A DNA stretch of 64,000 nucleotides from Eukaryota sp. TZLM1-RC (Eukaryota > Metamonada: BaSk clade): positions 930,001-994,000 of the forward strand of contig JAUPSS010000005.1 in the NCBI GenBank assembly GCA_040285825.1. Reading direction: 5' to 3'. This document shows, one piece after another, positions 32,245-43,546 of the stretch. Position 1 is the stretch's first letter; each line of letters opens with the position of its first letter. The translations under genes and the position numbers were made by a program. The notes beneath the pieces are model-generated. The model was not told the DNA's origin. It searched no databases and saw only the letters and a list, made by a program, of their open reading frames with translations.

Positions 32245-32680
32245 GTTGATGAAAAATTTGTTAAAAAATGCCTGTTTTTTCTAAACTATTATCTCCTGTG
32301 TGCTCATTATGTTATTCTGAGCCACCCAAATCGTGTAATTTTTTATGCGGTTGTCTATTATCAAATCTGCGAAATATCAGTGAGACTTAAATTGAGACAT
32401 GATTCAATTTTCAATAATTTTGTTTATCAGTTACCCTCTTTCCAGAATCATTATGATGTTTACTGCATTTAATTATTACACAAATCATTATGTAAAGTTT
32501 CCTTTGGACTGATTCAAGACCTGATCTAGTTCTTATCTCAAAAAGCACAGGTGAATCAAGAAGGAAGGCAGTTTTGAGTTTTGAGTTCTCCTCACCGATG
32601 AAACAATATTTAGATAGTAGAAAGTTAGTGTACGGTGTGTTAAGTTAAGTACATTATAAAGTATGAAATACAATATATTT
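32245..32680. other. no supported gene
   Basis: AT-rich sequence between the palindrome and the NL2 copy. A weak minus-strand frame at 32533 is not recognised. Confidence 0.45.
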
Positions 32681-32689
32681 TTATTTAAA

Positions 32690-33754
32690 ATAATATAATT
32701 TATTAAAAACCTATAAATCAGCACCTCATAGATCAATCTCTCCCACAACAAAAACAACAAATACAACTCTTTCATTTTGAGATCCAAGAGAAAGCACAGC
32801 ATCAGAAACCATCTTCAACATCCCCTTAAAAATAGAAAACACAATTTTGTTTTGCCAAAACAATCTGTTGAAATTTCTGCCAGTTCTTCTCTTTACAATC
32901 ATTTCAAAATCATCCAAAAAACGTAAAGCAGTTGGTGCAAGTGAACCAAAAAGGGAAAATACAAATGGATACAAATTGTATTTTGCATGCTGTTGACTGG
33001 CCAATTTGGACAAAGGTTCATTGTATTTTTTGATTTTGAAATTCTCAGCGCTTGAAAGAGGATTATGAATTTCAGAATTAACAAGCCTTTCATTTGAGGC
33101 ATTACAAGGATCAACAGACATTACATCCAATAAAATGAAGCTTCCATCTGATCCAAGTAAATTTACATTGCCTCTATTATTCTTATGAAAATCATCTTCA
33201 GTATCAAACAGGTTTGACAACAGAGGTTCCAAAAAGGATTCAATTCTATGAGACTTACACAAACAATATAACTGGTCTCTTACAGCATCATGAACCTTGC
33301 TTCCAAAAGTAATCAAATGTTTACAATTTAACAAATAAGTAATTGTAATTTTTCGAGAACATTTACAAATTAAATTGTGAGGTAAATTATCAAACCAGAT
33401 AAAGGACCGAAATCTCATATTCAAAGTCCAAGCAGAATCAGTAAATAGAGTATTATAAATTTGAGGAAATACTGTTACTAAGGCAGAAGAAGTACTATCA
33501 CACATATCTTGGAAAAGACTTGCAAAAACGGGATTCTTTTTCTTGGCCAAACCAAGTCTAACATCAATCTCCAAGCTTTCAAATTGTTGTGACACTTTTT
33601 GTTGAAGGTGTTTACAGCAAAACGGCAAACTAATTAGAGATTGGTTTGGAATTTCTGACCAGAGTCTTGAATTGTGATTCTTCAATTCAGATCGTTTGGT
33701 GATTTCTATTTGAATTTTCAGCAAGAAGAATAGTTGCTCATAATTGCATTTCAT
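32690..33754 (-). pseudogene. NL2 non-LTR retrotransposon, C-terminal 340 codons
   Basis: This is the best-preserved NL2 piece. The open frame 33754-32726 runs from LSSEIPNQSLISLPF-like sequence through VRLGLAKKKNPVFA, the finger CKCSRKITITYLLNC, HDAVRDQLYCLCKSH and the endonuclease NNRGNVNLLGSDGSFILLDV. It then reads SLFGSLAPTALRFLDDF and the tail FWQNKIVFSIFKGMLKMV. The N-terminal RT is absent (5' truncation). The last codons are frameshifted. Confidence 0.85.
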
Positions 33755-34042
33755 TCATGAAAAGAAAGACTCTCTGTAGGAAATCAGCATTTCAGGCTCT
33801 CATATGCTCATACCACATTATTTCTGCTAGCGAATTTCGTATAAGGTTGTCTGATGGACTGAATTGATGAAACACGCCGAGGGCGGTGGTTTAAAAGTGT
33901 TGCAACCTCAGTATTTCAAATTGATTGTTAATAGGAAAAAAGTTTCATATTGATTTCACGTATTGTTTAAATGAACTTAGTCACGAAATGTTTCAATCAC
34001 AAACTTTTTAGTTGAATACTGAAACCACCATAGAAAACGAGA

Positions 34043-34720
34043 TTATTCAACCAAATATTTATTCTTGATTAGTTTAACAGACACTACTGTACCTTGAATA
34101 TTAAGTTTTGTTGAAAATATGGGATAGTCAGACAAACTGTTTTCACAAGGTTTAATCAATTGAATAAATCTCAAAAAAGGAAAGTTATGTTCAGTGATAT
34201 TGGCTGGAACTGTTATATGAATCATCAATTCCTTCAAGTTTGGTAATTGTTTTTGAATATTAACAGGATACCAACAGTGAACTTTTAATCTAGCAATGGA
34301 TTGAGATAAAGGTATTTTCCTTCCATTATTCTTGCTTGAAGAGAATCTTCGAAAAATCCACTGTTAATTATCACCAACTCTTTTGCTGACGTAAGACAAC
34401 TTAAATCAGTACCCTCAATATCATCTTGTTTAATCACTAACTTCACTAGTCAAAAGGGTAATTGATTTATGTCCAATAAATAATCGGGCTCTAGACATTT
34501 GAGATTTGATAAATGTGCAAAAATTATGAGGAAGTATCAAGTTCAAAGATGAAGTAGGAATTTAGTCTCCGCCATGATAAACAACCTCAACATTTGGGTA
34601 CAATGACAGTAATTGTGGATCATAATGAACTCTATCATAGTAAACATCAAGTTTTTTAATTCTGATATTGATTACTTTGGGACCTTTATAATTAGTGAAT
34701 AATCGCAATCGTAAATCACA
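34043..34720 (-). pseudogene. LRR-like gene remnant, copy 2
   Basis: Segments on the minus strand read LLSLYPNVEVVYHGGD (near 34600), LPNLKELMIHITVPANITEH (near 34215) and FPFLRFIQLI, with stops between. The spacing of leucines suggests leucine-rich repeats. Part of it parallels 13845-14045. No intact gene remains. Confidence 0.5.
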
Positions 34721-34754
34721 GATATCTTCATTTCAATTGAAATTGTGAGGATCT

Positions 34755-35450
34755 TTGAGGATCCAAAAACCTACTGCCAATTTTCGTCATATTGTGAGCT
34801 GTAAGAAATTTCTCCAATATAGGTCAGTTCTTCATAATGCCGTTCGTGATGTGACATATGAGTTGCTCAAGTGTTACAATTTTAGTTGCAAAGTAGAACC
34901 TTTGTTGAAACATTATAGTGATGATAATCTTTTTAATTCACGTCGAGGTGATTTAATTGCTCCTTTTGTGGATTCCTCTCAAGTTGTTGTTGATTTTACT
35001 ACAGTTGATCCCTTTGCTTTAATTTATCGTGATGATGTTTTAGTTAGTTCCAATGGTCATTTAAACAAGGCTGAGCATCGTAAACCAGACAAATATACTG
35101 AGATATTAAATGATTTAAATAAGAATCTATACTCGAAGTTTTCGTTTGTTCCTTTTGCCTTCTCGATTTTTGGCAACATTGAACAGTCTGCCTTGAATTT
35201 TCTCAATGATTTTGATAATTGATGTCGTTCAAGAGGTAAGAATTTTTCAATGAATTTATGGAAGAATCGTATCGTTTTTGCTTTGTACAGAAATGTTCCC
35301 AAGTAATTAAATTTAATGATGTCCAAGCTGTATAAGGATTCATCGAGAGTTAAACGTGAGGAATTTTGTTTCTTATGTGTTTTAGTTTGTTTTGTTTTGT
35401 TTTGTTTCTTCGTAGAAAATAAACAAATAAATAAATAAAAAACAAAAAAT
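34755..35450 (+). pseudogene. NL4 non-LTR retrotransposon, 3' part
   Basis: A frame of about 155 codons encodes the finger remainder (ANFRHIVSCKKFLQYRSVLH), AVRDVTYELLK, the endonuclease RRGDLIAPFVDSSQVVVDFT and FAFSIFGNIEQSALNFLNDF, ending in TGA at 35220-35222. The out-of-frame tail LWKNRIVFAL continues. A TTTTGT-rich and A-rich 3' end follows to about 35450. It is a 5'-truncated copy. Confidence 0.8.
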
Positions 35451-35459
35451 AACAAAAAT

Positions 35460-36095
35460 TCATTGGTTATTGTATTCGTTTTCTTTATATTTTTTTGTTT
35501 GTCTTGACATCATTCATTTTGGTTTTTTGTTCACAATTGTCTTTAATTTGTTTTTAATTTTCAGAATCTGTACTGTACGTGCTTTTCAGTCGTAACTATT
35601 AGTCATAATCAAAAGCAGTGATGAAAATCGAATTTCTTAAGGCAAATAGATGTAATACAAATAATTTATTTCTATTTTTGACAACTTCACAATAATAAAC
35701 CTTTTCCACCTAAAAAATTGATACAATTTTAGAACTCAATATCCTGAATACACACATCGAGCATGAAATTTTTGAAATTTCGACTGAAATTTTCACAACA
35801 ATTGAAACATTGCTTTGGTTATAATTTTTGAAGTTGTTTTCAGGTAACAAAATATAATTTTATTGTTTTGGAAATTACAGTTTAATTTTTGCGATTTCCA
35901 AGAATATAGTTTTATATGGAACTACAACACCAATAAAATTAAGCTTTTGGGACAACATTCAGTGGAAAAAAGAATTCCTCTACAATTCTGGTCTGCTTGT
36001 TTTTCTCACCATTACTGCACTTATTCGATGTAAAAACCGAAGCAATCCAAATTAATCAATTTAATTTCAGCAAATTGACTTCACCTACACCACCA
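35460..36095. other. no supported gene
   Basis: AT-rich DNA forming the right part of the insertion in the EF-hand gene. No frame or element end is recognised. Confidence 0.5.
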
Positions 36096-36100
36096 AAAAC

Positions 36101-36303
36101 ACATCGTAATCATTGAGCAATTGGTTTAACTTATCTTCAGGAGGATTCTGGCCTGGTTGTCAGTCGACTATCATTTGTGAATACCAATAGCACGCATAGC
36201 GAGGAGAACGCTGCTTTTCTTGATGTGACCATCTGCACCAAACAACTCAAATGACTCCTGAAGCTCATTTATCTCCGTTTCTGAGAAGAAGAAGTGTTTC
36301 ATG
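36101..36303 (-). pseudogene. EF-hand (calmodulin/centrin-like) gene, N-terminal half of a split gene
   Basis: From the ATG at 36301-36303 the frame reads MKHFFFSETEINELQESFEL and a first EF-like unit ending LLAMRAIG. Removal of a 32-nt intron (36153-36184) gives QNPPEDKLNQL, matching the LGQNP-E-EL linker of calmodulins. Homology to the sister copy ends at the codon for YDV (36101), which is where the copy at 32097 begins. The first loop (FGADGHIKK) lacks a full set of calcium ligands. Confidence 0.82.
36153..36184 (-). other. 32-nt intron in the EF-hand gene
   Basis: It starts GTATTCAC and ends CTGACAACCAG, and contains in-frame stops. Splicing restores the calmodulin linker. Confidence 0.82.
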
Positions 36304-36499
36304 ATATATGCAATGTGATTGGTCAGAAATCGATCATTCCATAATCAATGATTTGAATTTTCGTCACTCATTACTGTTTTGGACCAATATACCGTGTGGG
36401 TAAACAACTTCGACCCAAAAAAGTTCGAACTGTTTGTATACTGTTCGAAAATTTTTCGGTCAAACATGATTCAGTTCGAGCATATCAAAAATATATTTA

Positions 36500-37315
36500 T
36501 TCAACAACGAACAGGAAAACATCAAATACACAATTAAAACTCCACATCCTCAAAACCTGCCTCCTTTACATCAAAACAATTAATTGACAAAGATTCAGAA
36601 AATTTCCCACAAGAAGACAGTGAATCAGAAACAAGTTTTACCATTCCCTTAAAAATAGAAAATACAATCCTGTTTTGCCAGTAAACACGATTGAAAAATC
36701 TTCCAGTTCTTTCCTTTACAACTACAACAAAATCCTCAAGGAAAGCCATTGCAGCCTTACCCAAAGATCCAAGCAAAGAAAATACAAAAGGATATAAATT
36801 ATATTGGGCATGAGAATTCTCATTAACCGAGGAATTGGGTTCGCATATTTAGCAATTTTATATTTTTCGCCTGCAAGAAGAGGATTAATTATATCCGAAT
36901 TAATGAGATGTTCGTTAGAGGAATTACAAGGGTCAATAGACATGGCGTCTAAAATAGTAAAACTACCATTTAAAAGTCGGAACAAATAGAACACCTCTTG
37001 CCAGAGCCCTGGAAGCTCTGTTGTAACGTGTACTATCAATATTGGGATCATCAAGAATGAATTTTGATAACAGCGGTTCTAAAAAAGAATCTACTCGATA
37101 TGATTTGCACATTACATAAATTTGGTCCCTGACATTATTATGCACTTTGCTTCTAAATGTAATGTAATGGTTACAGTTCAAATGATGAGTAAACAAAAGA
37201 GGTTTACCTTATTTACAAGCTAAATGATAAGGCAAATTTTTTGGCCATAGAAAACAACGAAAACGCATGTTTAAAAGCCATTCATTGTTTTTTAACAAAA
37301 GTCCATAAACAGAGG
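36500..37315 (-). pseudogene. NL3 non-LTR retrotransposon, 3' part
   Basis: Minus-strand frames give HHLNCNHYITFRSKVHNNVR (near 37190), DQIYVMCKSYRVDSFLEPLL, NGSFTILDAMSIDPCNSSNE (near 36970), LGSLGKAAMAFLEDFVVVVK (near 36770) and WQNRIVFSIFKGMVKLV to the C-terminus ending EDVEF. Frameshifts and a lost segment near 37000 (the endonuclease R-D motif) make it dead. It gives the reference for the copies at 19845 and 21265. Confidence 0.82.
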
Positions 37316-37319
37316 GAAT

Positions 37320-37676
37320 TAACTTATAAAAATATTATATGATAGATCACTCATCAACAACAACATTTTCCAAAGATAGTATTTCCTCTTGGTCCCACTC
37401 AGCTCCAAGACTGAGCTTAATCGACTGAGATTAGATGAAATAGGACTCATAGCAAAGAGCAATATCATTCTCTCTTTCAAGGGCACGATGTGAAATCCGA
37501 AAAATAACACTGATTTTGATTACAATAAGATTAAGAATCCACCAAAGAAAGATTGAAACTATGGAAAAATGAATCAAATAAAACAAAAAGGAAAAGACTA
37601 ATTTAATAACAAAAACTAATAACCTTAAAACTAAATTCACAAAGACAAATTTAAAGAAATCAAAAAAGGTCTAAAC
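37320..37676. other. 3' flank of LTV1, no supported gene
   Basis: Two overlapping weak minus-strand frames are the only features. Nothing is recognised. Confidence 0.5.
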
Positions 37677-39017
37677 TTACAATACCGTAACTGAACCACT
37701 ACCTTTTGCTTTAGCCATTCTTTGTTGTTCCTGGGCAAACAACTGCTTGAGAGCTTTCTTTTGACTTCTCTTGACTTGTTTTTGTTCTTTTATTAGTTTT
37801 TTGTGCATTTTTCTAGTATTTTTATCAACTTTTTTCAAACTTTTGCCTTCATTAATCTTTTCGTCTTCGCTTTCTGCGCTTTTCTGACCTTCTACTTCAT
37901 CAGTGTGACCCTTGACTGCCCCTGTTTTTGAGCTAATCCTAACCCTCTGTGGTTTCTTGAATGGATCTTCCAAGGTTTGTGGGTGATGATAAACATTTGA
38001 ATAAGTAGAAACAATAGATTGGCAATCAAATTTGATTGATTTTGGCCTCTCCTCTTCCAAAGGATCAATATCTTCTATTTCTGAGCTACTACTGCTTACA
38101 TATTCATTCTTCTTAATCAATTCTTCCTTTTCTCTTTTTTCTTTCAACAATTCTTCTCTGGCTTTGGTAGGTCTGCTGATGACTTCACTTTCTACCTCAC
38201 CTTTTGTTACCTTAAAATCATTGCACTTTTTTCTCTTTAAATCAATATCAAATAATTCAAGTGCTTCACCAACTTCAAGCCCTTCAGATTCATCATCATA
38301 TTCATCATATTCCATTGCGTGCTCAATCTGTTTTTCTAAAAGTGACACATCATCTACTGCCACGTCATCATGAGTTGGTTCCACATCATCATCGCTAAAT
38401 TCCTCATCAGACATTTCGTCCAATAGTGGATCATTCTGAGCCATCTCTACAACCTTAAAAACAAAATCATCTTCCAATTCCTCCACATCATCTTTTCCAT
38501 CAAAAATGATTGCCTCTACATCACTATCCATGTCATCAACATTACCTTCATAATAATCACCAAAATAACCTTCCTTTAGGGATAAAAGTTCTTGGGGTAA
38601 AACATCATCAGCTATATGGGAAGAGAAAACTGGTTGTGCGATCTCATCAGTTGGTTCTTCATCATCGTGGTCAAGTGGAGTCATGCTAACTTCGCCATTT
38701 TGATCTTTTGCCACGTGTACAAAGCCTTGACCTGGTCCTGTGCTCATCATGTACTGTGAATAGTCAAAATCATCATCAAAACCAAGATTAAGCAGATTAT
38801 AGGCTCTACGGTCGTTTTGGGGCTGGGAGGAAAGAGCAGATGTTGTGGATGTAGAAAAGGGAGCAGGTTGTTGTCTGGCGTTCTCGTTGAGTGGCATGAG
38901 CACAAACTTGGAAGCTTCATTGTCATCTACGAGTTGGTCTGTTTGAGATCTATGTACGAACTGATATTGCAGGGCATTTTTCTTGTCAATAAACTTCTTT
39001 GTCTTGCGTGGGGCCAT
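37677..39017 (-). CDS. LTV1: LTV1-like 40S ribosomal subunit assembly/export factor
   Basis: A single exon of 446 codons starts at the ATG 39015-39017. The N-terminus reads MAPRKTKKFIDKKNALQYQF-VHRSQ-D, the hallmark of LTV1 (R/K-K-FI-KK-A-F-LVHRSQ-DP). The middle (about 110-250) is strongly acidic with DDDV/EELEDDF blocks. Near residue 85 lies the conserved LLNLGFDDDFDYSQYM motif, and the C-terminus is highly basic and helical (KMHKKLIKEQKQVKRSQKKA). LTV1 binds the pre-40S beak (uS3/eS10/uS10 region in yeast) and aids its maturation and nuclear export. Its length matches the family (about 460-480). No intron is needed. Confidence 0.93.
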   Translation of the reverse strand: MAPRKTKKFIDKKNALQYQFVHRSQTDQLVDDNEASKFVLMPLNENARQQPAPFSTSTTSALSSQPQNDRRAYNLLNLGFDDDFDYSQYMMSTGPGQGFVHVAKDQNGEVSMTPLDHDDEEPTDEIAQPVFSSHIADDVLPQELLSLKEGYFGDYYEGNVDDMDSDVEAIIFDGKDDVEELEDDFVFKVVEMAQNDPLLDEMSDEEFSDDDVEPTHDDVAVDDVSLLEKQIEHAMEYDEYDDESEGLEVGEALELFDIDLKRKKCNDFKVTKGEVESEVISRPTKAREELLKEKREKEELIKKNEYVSSSSSEIEDIDPLEEERPKSIKFDCQSIVSTYSNVYHHPQTLEDPFKKPQRVRISSKTGAVKGHTDEVEGQKSAESEDEKINEGKSLKKVDKNTRKMHKKLIKEQKQVKRSQKKALKQLFAQEQQRMAKAKGSGSVTVL

Positions 39018-39029
39018 GATGTTCTGGGA

Positions 39030-40070
39030 AGAAATACGTAGTTAAAGGAAAGGAAGATTGTTAGATGGGGAGCTTATGGAATTCTATCGAAAGGGTTTTT
39101 CTTTGTTTGGACCAAATGGAATTTTCGTTCGAAATTGCAAAAGGTGATGTCCCCTTATCATCTTCTACCTTGATCTCTTGGTCGTTATTGTGTAAGGACA
39201 AACAGTCAGTTAATTTTTTTAGATGATTTGGGACAAAAGATTTGGAACTTTTATTTTGTTGTTTAGTTTCTTGGTGCAATCAATTAAATATATGAGAAAC
39301 AAACCAAATGGCAGATGCAAATGCCAATGCATATTTAGTATCCAATACTTCATCCATATCTCTCTTTCAATTTGAACTTCATTTTCTTTTATCAAATTAT
39401 GAAAATTAATTTTTAAAAATAAATTCTTTTTTCTAAAAATTTTTTCCAATTTTAGAACAGTAACGTCTGTTACGAACACGCCAGCAGGTCCAGATATTCA
39501 AAAACTTGAGTCAAAAATTCGGTGTGTAAATGGATATATGCCACCCAGTACTGAAATTCCAAATTCTGAATCTTCTGTTGTCGTTAGATAGAAATACCAA
39601 AAAAAGTAAAAACAGAAAAAGAGCCTTTGTTAATGACGATATAAGTTTTGAACAAGTGCCACGTCATCACGTGAAATCTTGACTTGTTTTATCTTAGCTC
39701 TTTCCGCAACAGCAACACCCCAATAATTGATAAATGATGGAATTCACTATAACTATACAAATCAATCAACTTTAAATTAAGCAAAGATCTTATGAATACT
39801 TCCAACGCTTCTTGGGAAAACAGAGTTTCAGTCGTCACTTGAATGATGTAATTGTCGCAATTGGATAATTGCCTTAAATATCGAAAATGTATAATGAACA
39901 TAAATGAGTATCTCAAGAAATGATGAAACAAAATTCTTTGTATTCACTATCTTTCAACTGCTCAAGATGAAAATATAGAGAAACCTAACACATAGCAAAA
40001 TTAAAACGTCAACAATTGGATTTCTAAAACAAAAAAATATACTTATTTTGGAAATTATTTTGAAAAAATT
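39030..40070. other. intergenic, no supported gene
   Basis: Weak minus-strand frames at 39061, 39219 and 39689 have no recognisable domain. AT-rich throughout. Confidence 0.5.
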
Positions 40071-40079
40071 AAATCGATT

Positions 40080-40380
40080 TTGATTTTGGCTCTAAGTTTT
40101 CATTTGTGCCATTTGCCTTCTGGATTTTTAGCATCATTGGACCGTCTGCCTTGAATTTTCTCAATGATTTTGACAATTTATGTCGTTCAAGAGGTAGAAT
40201 TTTGCTGGGAATTTATGGAACAATCGTATCATTTTTGCTTTGTACAGAAGTGTTCCCAAATACTTAAATTTAATGATGTCCAAGCTGTACAAGGATTCAT
40301 TAAAAGTTGGCGTGGAGATTTTTGTTTCTTATGTGTTTTAGTTTGTTTTGTTTTGTTTCTTCGTAAAATAATAAAATAAT
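40080..40380 (+). pseudogene. NL4 3'-end fragment
   Basis: The stretch matches the end of the NL4 copy at 35150-35420 (FAF-IFGNI-SALNFLNDFDN, then LWKNRIVFAL and the TTTTGTTTTG-rich tail). It is a 5'-truncated insertion. Confidence 0.82.
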
Positions 40381-40384
40381 ATTG

Positions 40385-40770
40385 AACATTTAAAATTCAA
40401 TCGTATTGTTTAACTTTGGCTATATCCGGTTTCCTTTTCCAGATGTTACATAACACTGCTTTTAGAAATTCTTCTGTAAAATGTTAATCAGTAACTGTCG
40501 AGAATAATAGATCCAATTATACAGATAACATTGGTAAAAACAAATGATTTTAAATAATTTTGAACAGAGAAAACCGTTCTATTTTTTGAAGAACAATGTT
40601 TTGGCAACTTTACACTTGTTGAGTGCCACATCAATGATGTCTTGTGTAAAGCAGAAAAAATGCCAACGACCACTAAGAATGAGCCTCAATCAGGCGACAC
40701 TATTTCTGAAATAGCTAAAATGAATTAATCAACAATTGTTTAAACTATTTAGTAATTCAAAACTCATTAA
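40385..40770. other. no supported gene
   Basis: AT-rich flank with one weak minus-strand frame at 40488. Not recognised. Confidence 0.45.
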
Positions 40771-40998
40771 TCAACATCTCAATAATCTATCTCTCCCAAA
40801 ACCAAACAATTGGATGCAGATTTCCCATAGTGTGATTCAAGAGAAATCAAGGGATCAGACACCCACTTCAACATCCCCATAAAAATAGAAAACATAATTC
40901 TAGTTTGCAAAATCCAAATGTTAAAATTTCTGTTAGCTCTTCTTTCTCTTCTCATTTCAAAATTTCGAGGATTGAGATTTTGTTCTAATGGAAAGAAA
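40771..40998 (-). pseudogene. NL2 3'-end fragment
   Basis: The reading NIWILQTRIMFSIFMGMLKW-VSD and SLESHYGKSASNCLVLGEID matches the C-terminus of NL2 (FWQNRIVFSIFKGMLKMV; SLGSHYERVASSVFVLGEMD), diverged. Confidence 0.78.
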
Positions 40999-41002
40999 CG
41001 GA

Positions 41003-41180
41003 ACATTTTTCAATCGTGTTTACTGGCAAAGCAGGATTTTTCCTGGGAAATTTGAAATAAATTTCCAATTTGCTCTCTTCATTTAAAAAATTTTCTGAAT
41101 CCTTAGTAATTGATTGTTTTGATGTAGAAAAGGCAAATTTGAGGATGTGAAGTTTTAATTGTGTATTTCATGATTTCTTA
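41003..41180 (+). pseudogene. NL3 3'-end fragment
   Basis: The stretch starts in the counterpart of FNRVYWQNRI, ends with GAGGATGTGAAGTTTTAA (EDVKF-stop) and continues into ATTGTGTATTTCATG, as in the NL3 tail at 36535. It lies tail-to-tail against the NL2 fragment on its left. Confidence 0.75.
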
Positions 41181-41452
41181 TTCTTTATTCGATAAATTAG
41201 TCAGACGAACAACAAGGTGTTTTGGATAAGTTTTATGAAAACAAAATCCTCAGTCAATAACAAGATCAAAAAAGTATAAAGTATAAAGAAGAAGAAATCA
41301 TTACATTTATTCGGAGTATAACATTTCCAATAAAAGCCGAGCTGATTATTCTCTGGCTATTGTTTCTCCTGTTGGATGAAATAAGGGTGGTATTCTATTA
41401 ATTATGCTATGATGTAAAGTTGGTTCAATAAACTATAAAGCCAAAAAAATAT

Positions 41453-43198
41453 TTAATGGTGATCCACGTGGATCCTTATTCTCAAAATCTTTTTTTTGAG
41501 ATTGGCAATAGCAACATTTGTAGCCTTCCTTCTCAATAACAGTTGTTCTCTATAACAATGAGCCTTGGTAAAACCTACAGTAGACCTAAACCATGCAAAG
41601 AATACAAACGCCATGGGAACCCAGAACATTGGATGGAGAACAATAATAGCATCCTTTGGTGTTTCATGACTAGAGAAGGGACCACAAGGATGACGGGCAG
41701 AGACGAATGTGGACAAAAACGCCCCACAAAGGGAAATCGGTAACATCAAATATAAAGAAAAGGTAAATCTAGACTTTTCTGTTCGATACATTATTCTTGG
41801 AGGTTTAAGAAAATGCTTCATGAACCATTTTACATACTTGGCATTGATGTATGCAAGGAAAAAAGAAATGATTGGTGTAAAAGGACTAAAAGGGAGAGAG
41901 GTGATGGTCAACATATAGTGATACACTAGTTTGAGAGCATAATCTTGATAATTGAATTCAGGACGCATTTGAACAATCTCCTCTCTAGATTTTTTCTTAT
42001 AGACACCACTCATAAATAGAATGAAAATTTGAGTTACTCTGAGGGTGAAAGGAACAGTAATATCCAAAACGAAAGATACAAACATTAAATTTTGAACATT
42101 TTTAGTGACCAAATTAAGCGGACAATCTGTGAGATTCTCCACCGGAAAGTAAAGCATTGAAATCGCATCATTCATTATGGGACCAAGTAACACAAGGCGG
42201 AAGCAAATCAAGAATCTCAATCGAGCAGCAGAGCGTTGGACATCATCATAATGATACTCAAGGGCAAGAATCGAATCACAGATTTTTGGACTTACCAAGT
42301 TGGCCAATGCAACCCATATTGAAAAGAATAATGAGACAGCTGTTGCAACCCATTCATCTTGGTCAGAATCACTGGGTTGATATTGTGATAAGCGCAAAGA
42401 AACAAAAAAAATCAGAACAGTCCAAGAGACAAACAACAAAGTTGCATAGACTCTACTCCTCTTGATCGACCTTGCAGTAGTCGCCTTTTGTTGATCAGGT
42501 TTGTTTTCACGAAAAATTCTACACCCATTCATGGCAAATGTTAGATCTTCATTCATGATATAGCGTTCATGGTCAGCTTCATATTTAGACTTTTTATTCC
42601 AGTTCCACGAATAGATTATATTCATGAAGGTTGGAGTATCTCTTGTTCGACCAGCTTGAATAGCATCATAGCGGTACATCAAACGACTCGAATACAAAAT
42701 AAACATTCCAGCAAATACAATGACAATGAAATACCCAAAAATAATGAAAAATGTCCAATAAATTTTCAACACATAAGAAAGAGTTGACGGCAGAAACAAA
42801 GTTGGATAAAAGCCACTGAATATCAAAAACACAGATTGATCATTCTCCAAAAGTTCTTTGATGTGCTTATAAAGCAAAACCCCAGAGAGCAAGGAAAGTA
42901 AAAAAATTGCTCCAAGCACAGATCGACATAGAGAGAAGTAGTAAGCACATGTAGAACCGAAAGCACGTTCAATCTCAAGAAATGTTTGTTTGAGAGGAAG
43001 AAATGCAGATGAGAGTGTATTGATGAGCACCTCGATCCTGGAAGAGAACTTGACTGGTTTGAGGTCTTCATAGATCAGTTCTTCATATTTGTTGGTTTCC
43101 ACCACATTGGTGTGAATGTCCTGGTTGACATCAAAATCAAAAAGTGAATCTGTATGATCATCATCCTGAAGAACCTGTCCCGGTATTTCATTATTCAT
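41453..43198 (-). CDS. TMC-family (transmembrane channel-like) protein
   Basis: A single exon of 581 codons starts at the ATG 43196-43198. A hydrophilic N-terminus of about 75 residues precedes some ten hydrophobic segments, matching the TMC fold. Diagnostic pieces are IYSWNWNKKSKYEADHE before a long loop (TMC proteins have a SWD-(F/Y)-I counterpart) and the late span FTPIISFFLAYINAKYV. KHFLKPPRIMYRTEKSRFTF follows the late span and matches the conserved PPR-WR-S region of the TMC domain. A basic tail follows the last span. In animals TMC1/2 are mechanotransduction channels. In a protist the ion and stimulus are unknown. It is shorter than animal TMCs and lies head to head with the gene at 43547. 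Confidence 0.8.
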   Translation of the reverse strand: MNNEIPGQVLQDDDHTDSLFDFDVNQDIHTNVVETNKYEELIYEDLKPVKFSSRIEVLINTLSSAFLPLKQTFLEIERAFGSTCAYYFSLCRSVLGAIFLLSLLSGVLLYKHIKELLENDQSVFLIFSGFYPTLFLPSTLSYVLKIYWTFFIIFGYFIVIVFAGMFILYSSRLMYRYDAIQAGRTRDTPTFMNIIYSWNWNKKSKYEADHERYIMNEDLTFAMNGCRIFRENKPDQQKATTARSIKRSRVYATLLFVSWTVLIFFVSLRLSQYQPSDSDQDEWVATAVSLFFSIWVALANLVSPKICDSILALEYHYDDVQRSAARLRFLICFRLVLLGPIMNDAISMLYFPVENLTDCPLNLVTKNVQNLMFVSFVLDITVPFTLRVTQIFILFMSGVYKKKSREEIVQMRPEFNYQDYALKLVYHYMLTITSLPFSPFTPIISFFLAYINAKYVKWFMKHFLKPPRIMYRTEKSRFTFSLYLMLPISLCGAFLSTFVSARHPCGPFSSHETPKDAIIVLHPMFWVPMAFVFFAWFRSTVGFTKAHCYREQLLLRRKATNVAIANLKKKILRIRIHVDHH

Positions 43199-43546
43199 TT
43201 TGGAGATGTTTGCTTTGGAAAAATTTATGCTGAACCAAAAACCACTTCAAATTTAGATTTTACTGATTTGCTCTTGAATTCATACAGGATAGGGTTAACC
43301 AACATCAACCAGGTGTTAGTCAACATGATCTTTTGAAACATCTTTTATTCTATCTAACAATTCATTCAATTATATTCCAATTCAAGAAATGCTTACTTTG
43401 TTCAATAATGCTGCTTACAAAGATGATGGGGTACTAATAGTCAACGTTGAGTCAGCGAAAGCATAGGTACCAAATCTAAATTGTAAATAGTAAATTAATC
43501 TATTATCACCATCCATCAATTCTTACTTTCCATTCCTACTCTATTT
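43199..43546. promoter_or_regulatory. bidirectional intergenic region between TMC and TOM-like genes
   Basis: 348 bases separate two divergent start codons, so both promoters must lie here or overlap the genes. It is AT-rich; no specific motif was identified. Confidence 0.4.

Noticed and set aside
42157-42465. Plus-strand frame of 102 codons in the TMC gene
   Set aside because: It is antisense to membrane segments, with no start context and no recognisable domain.
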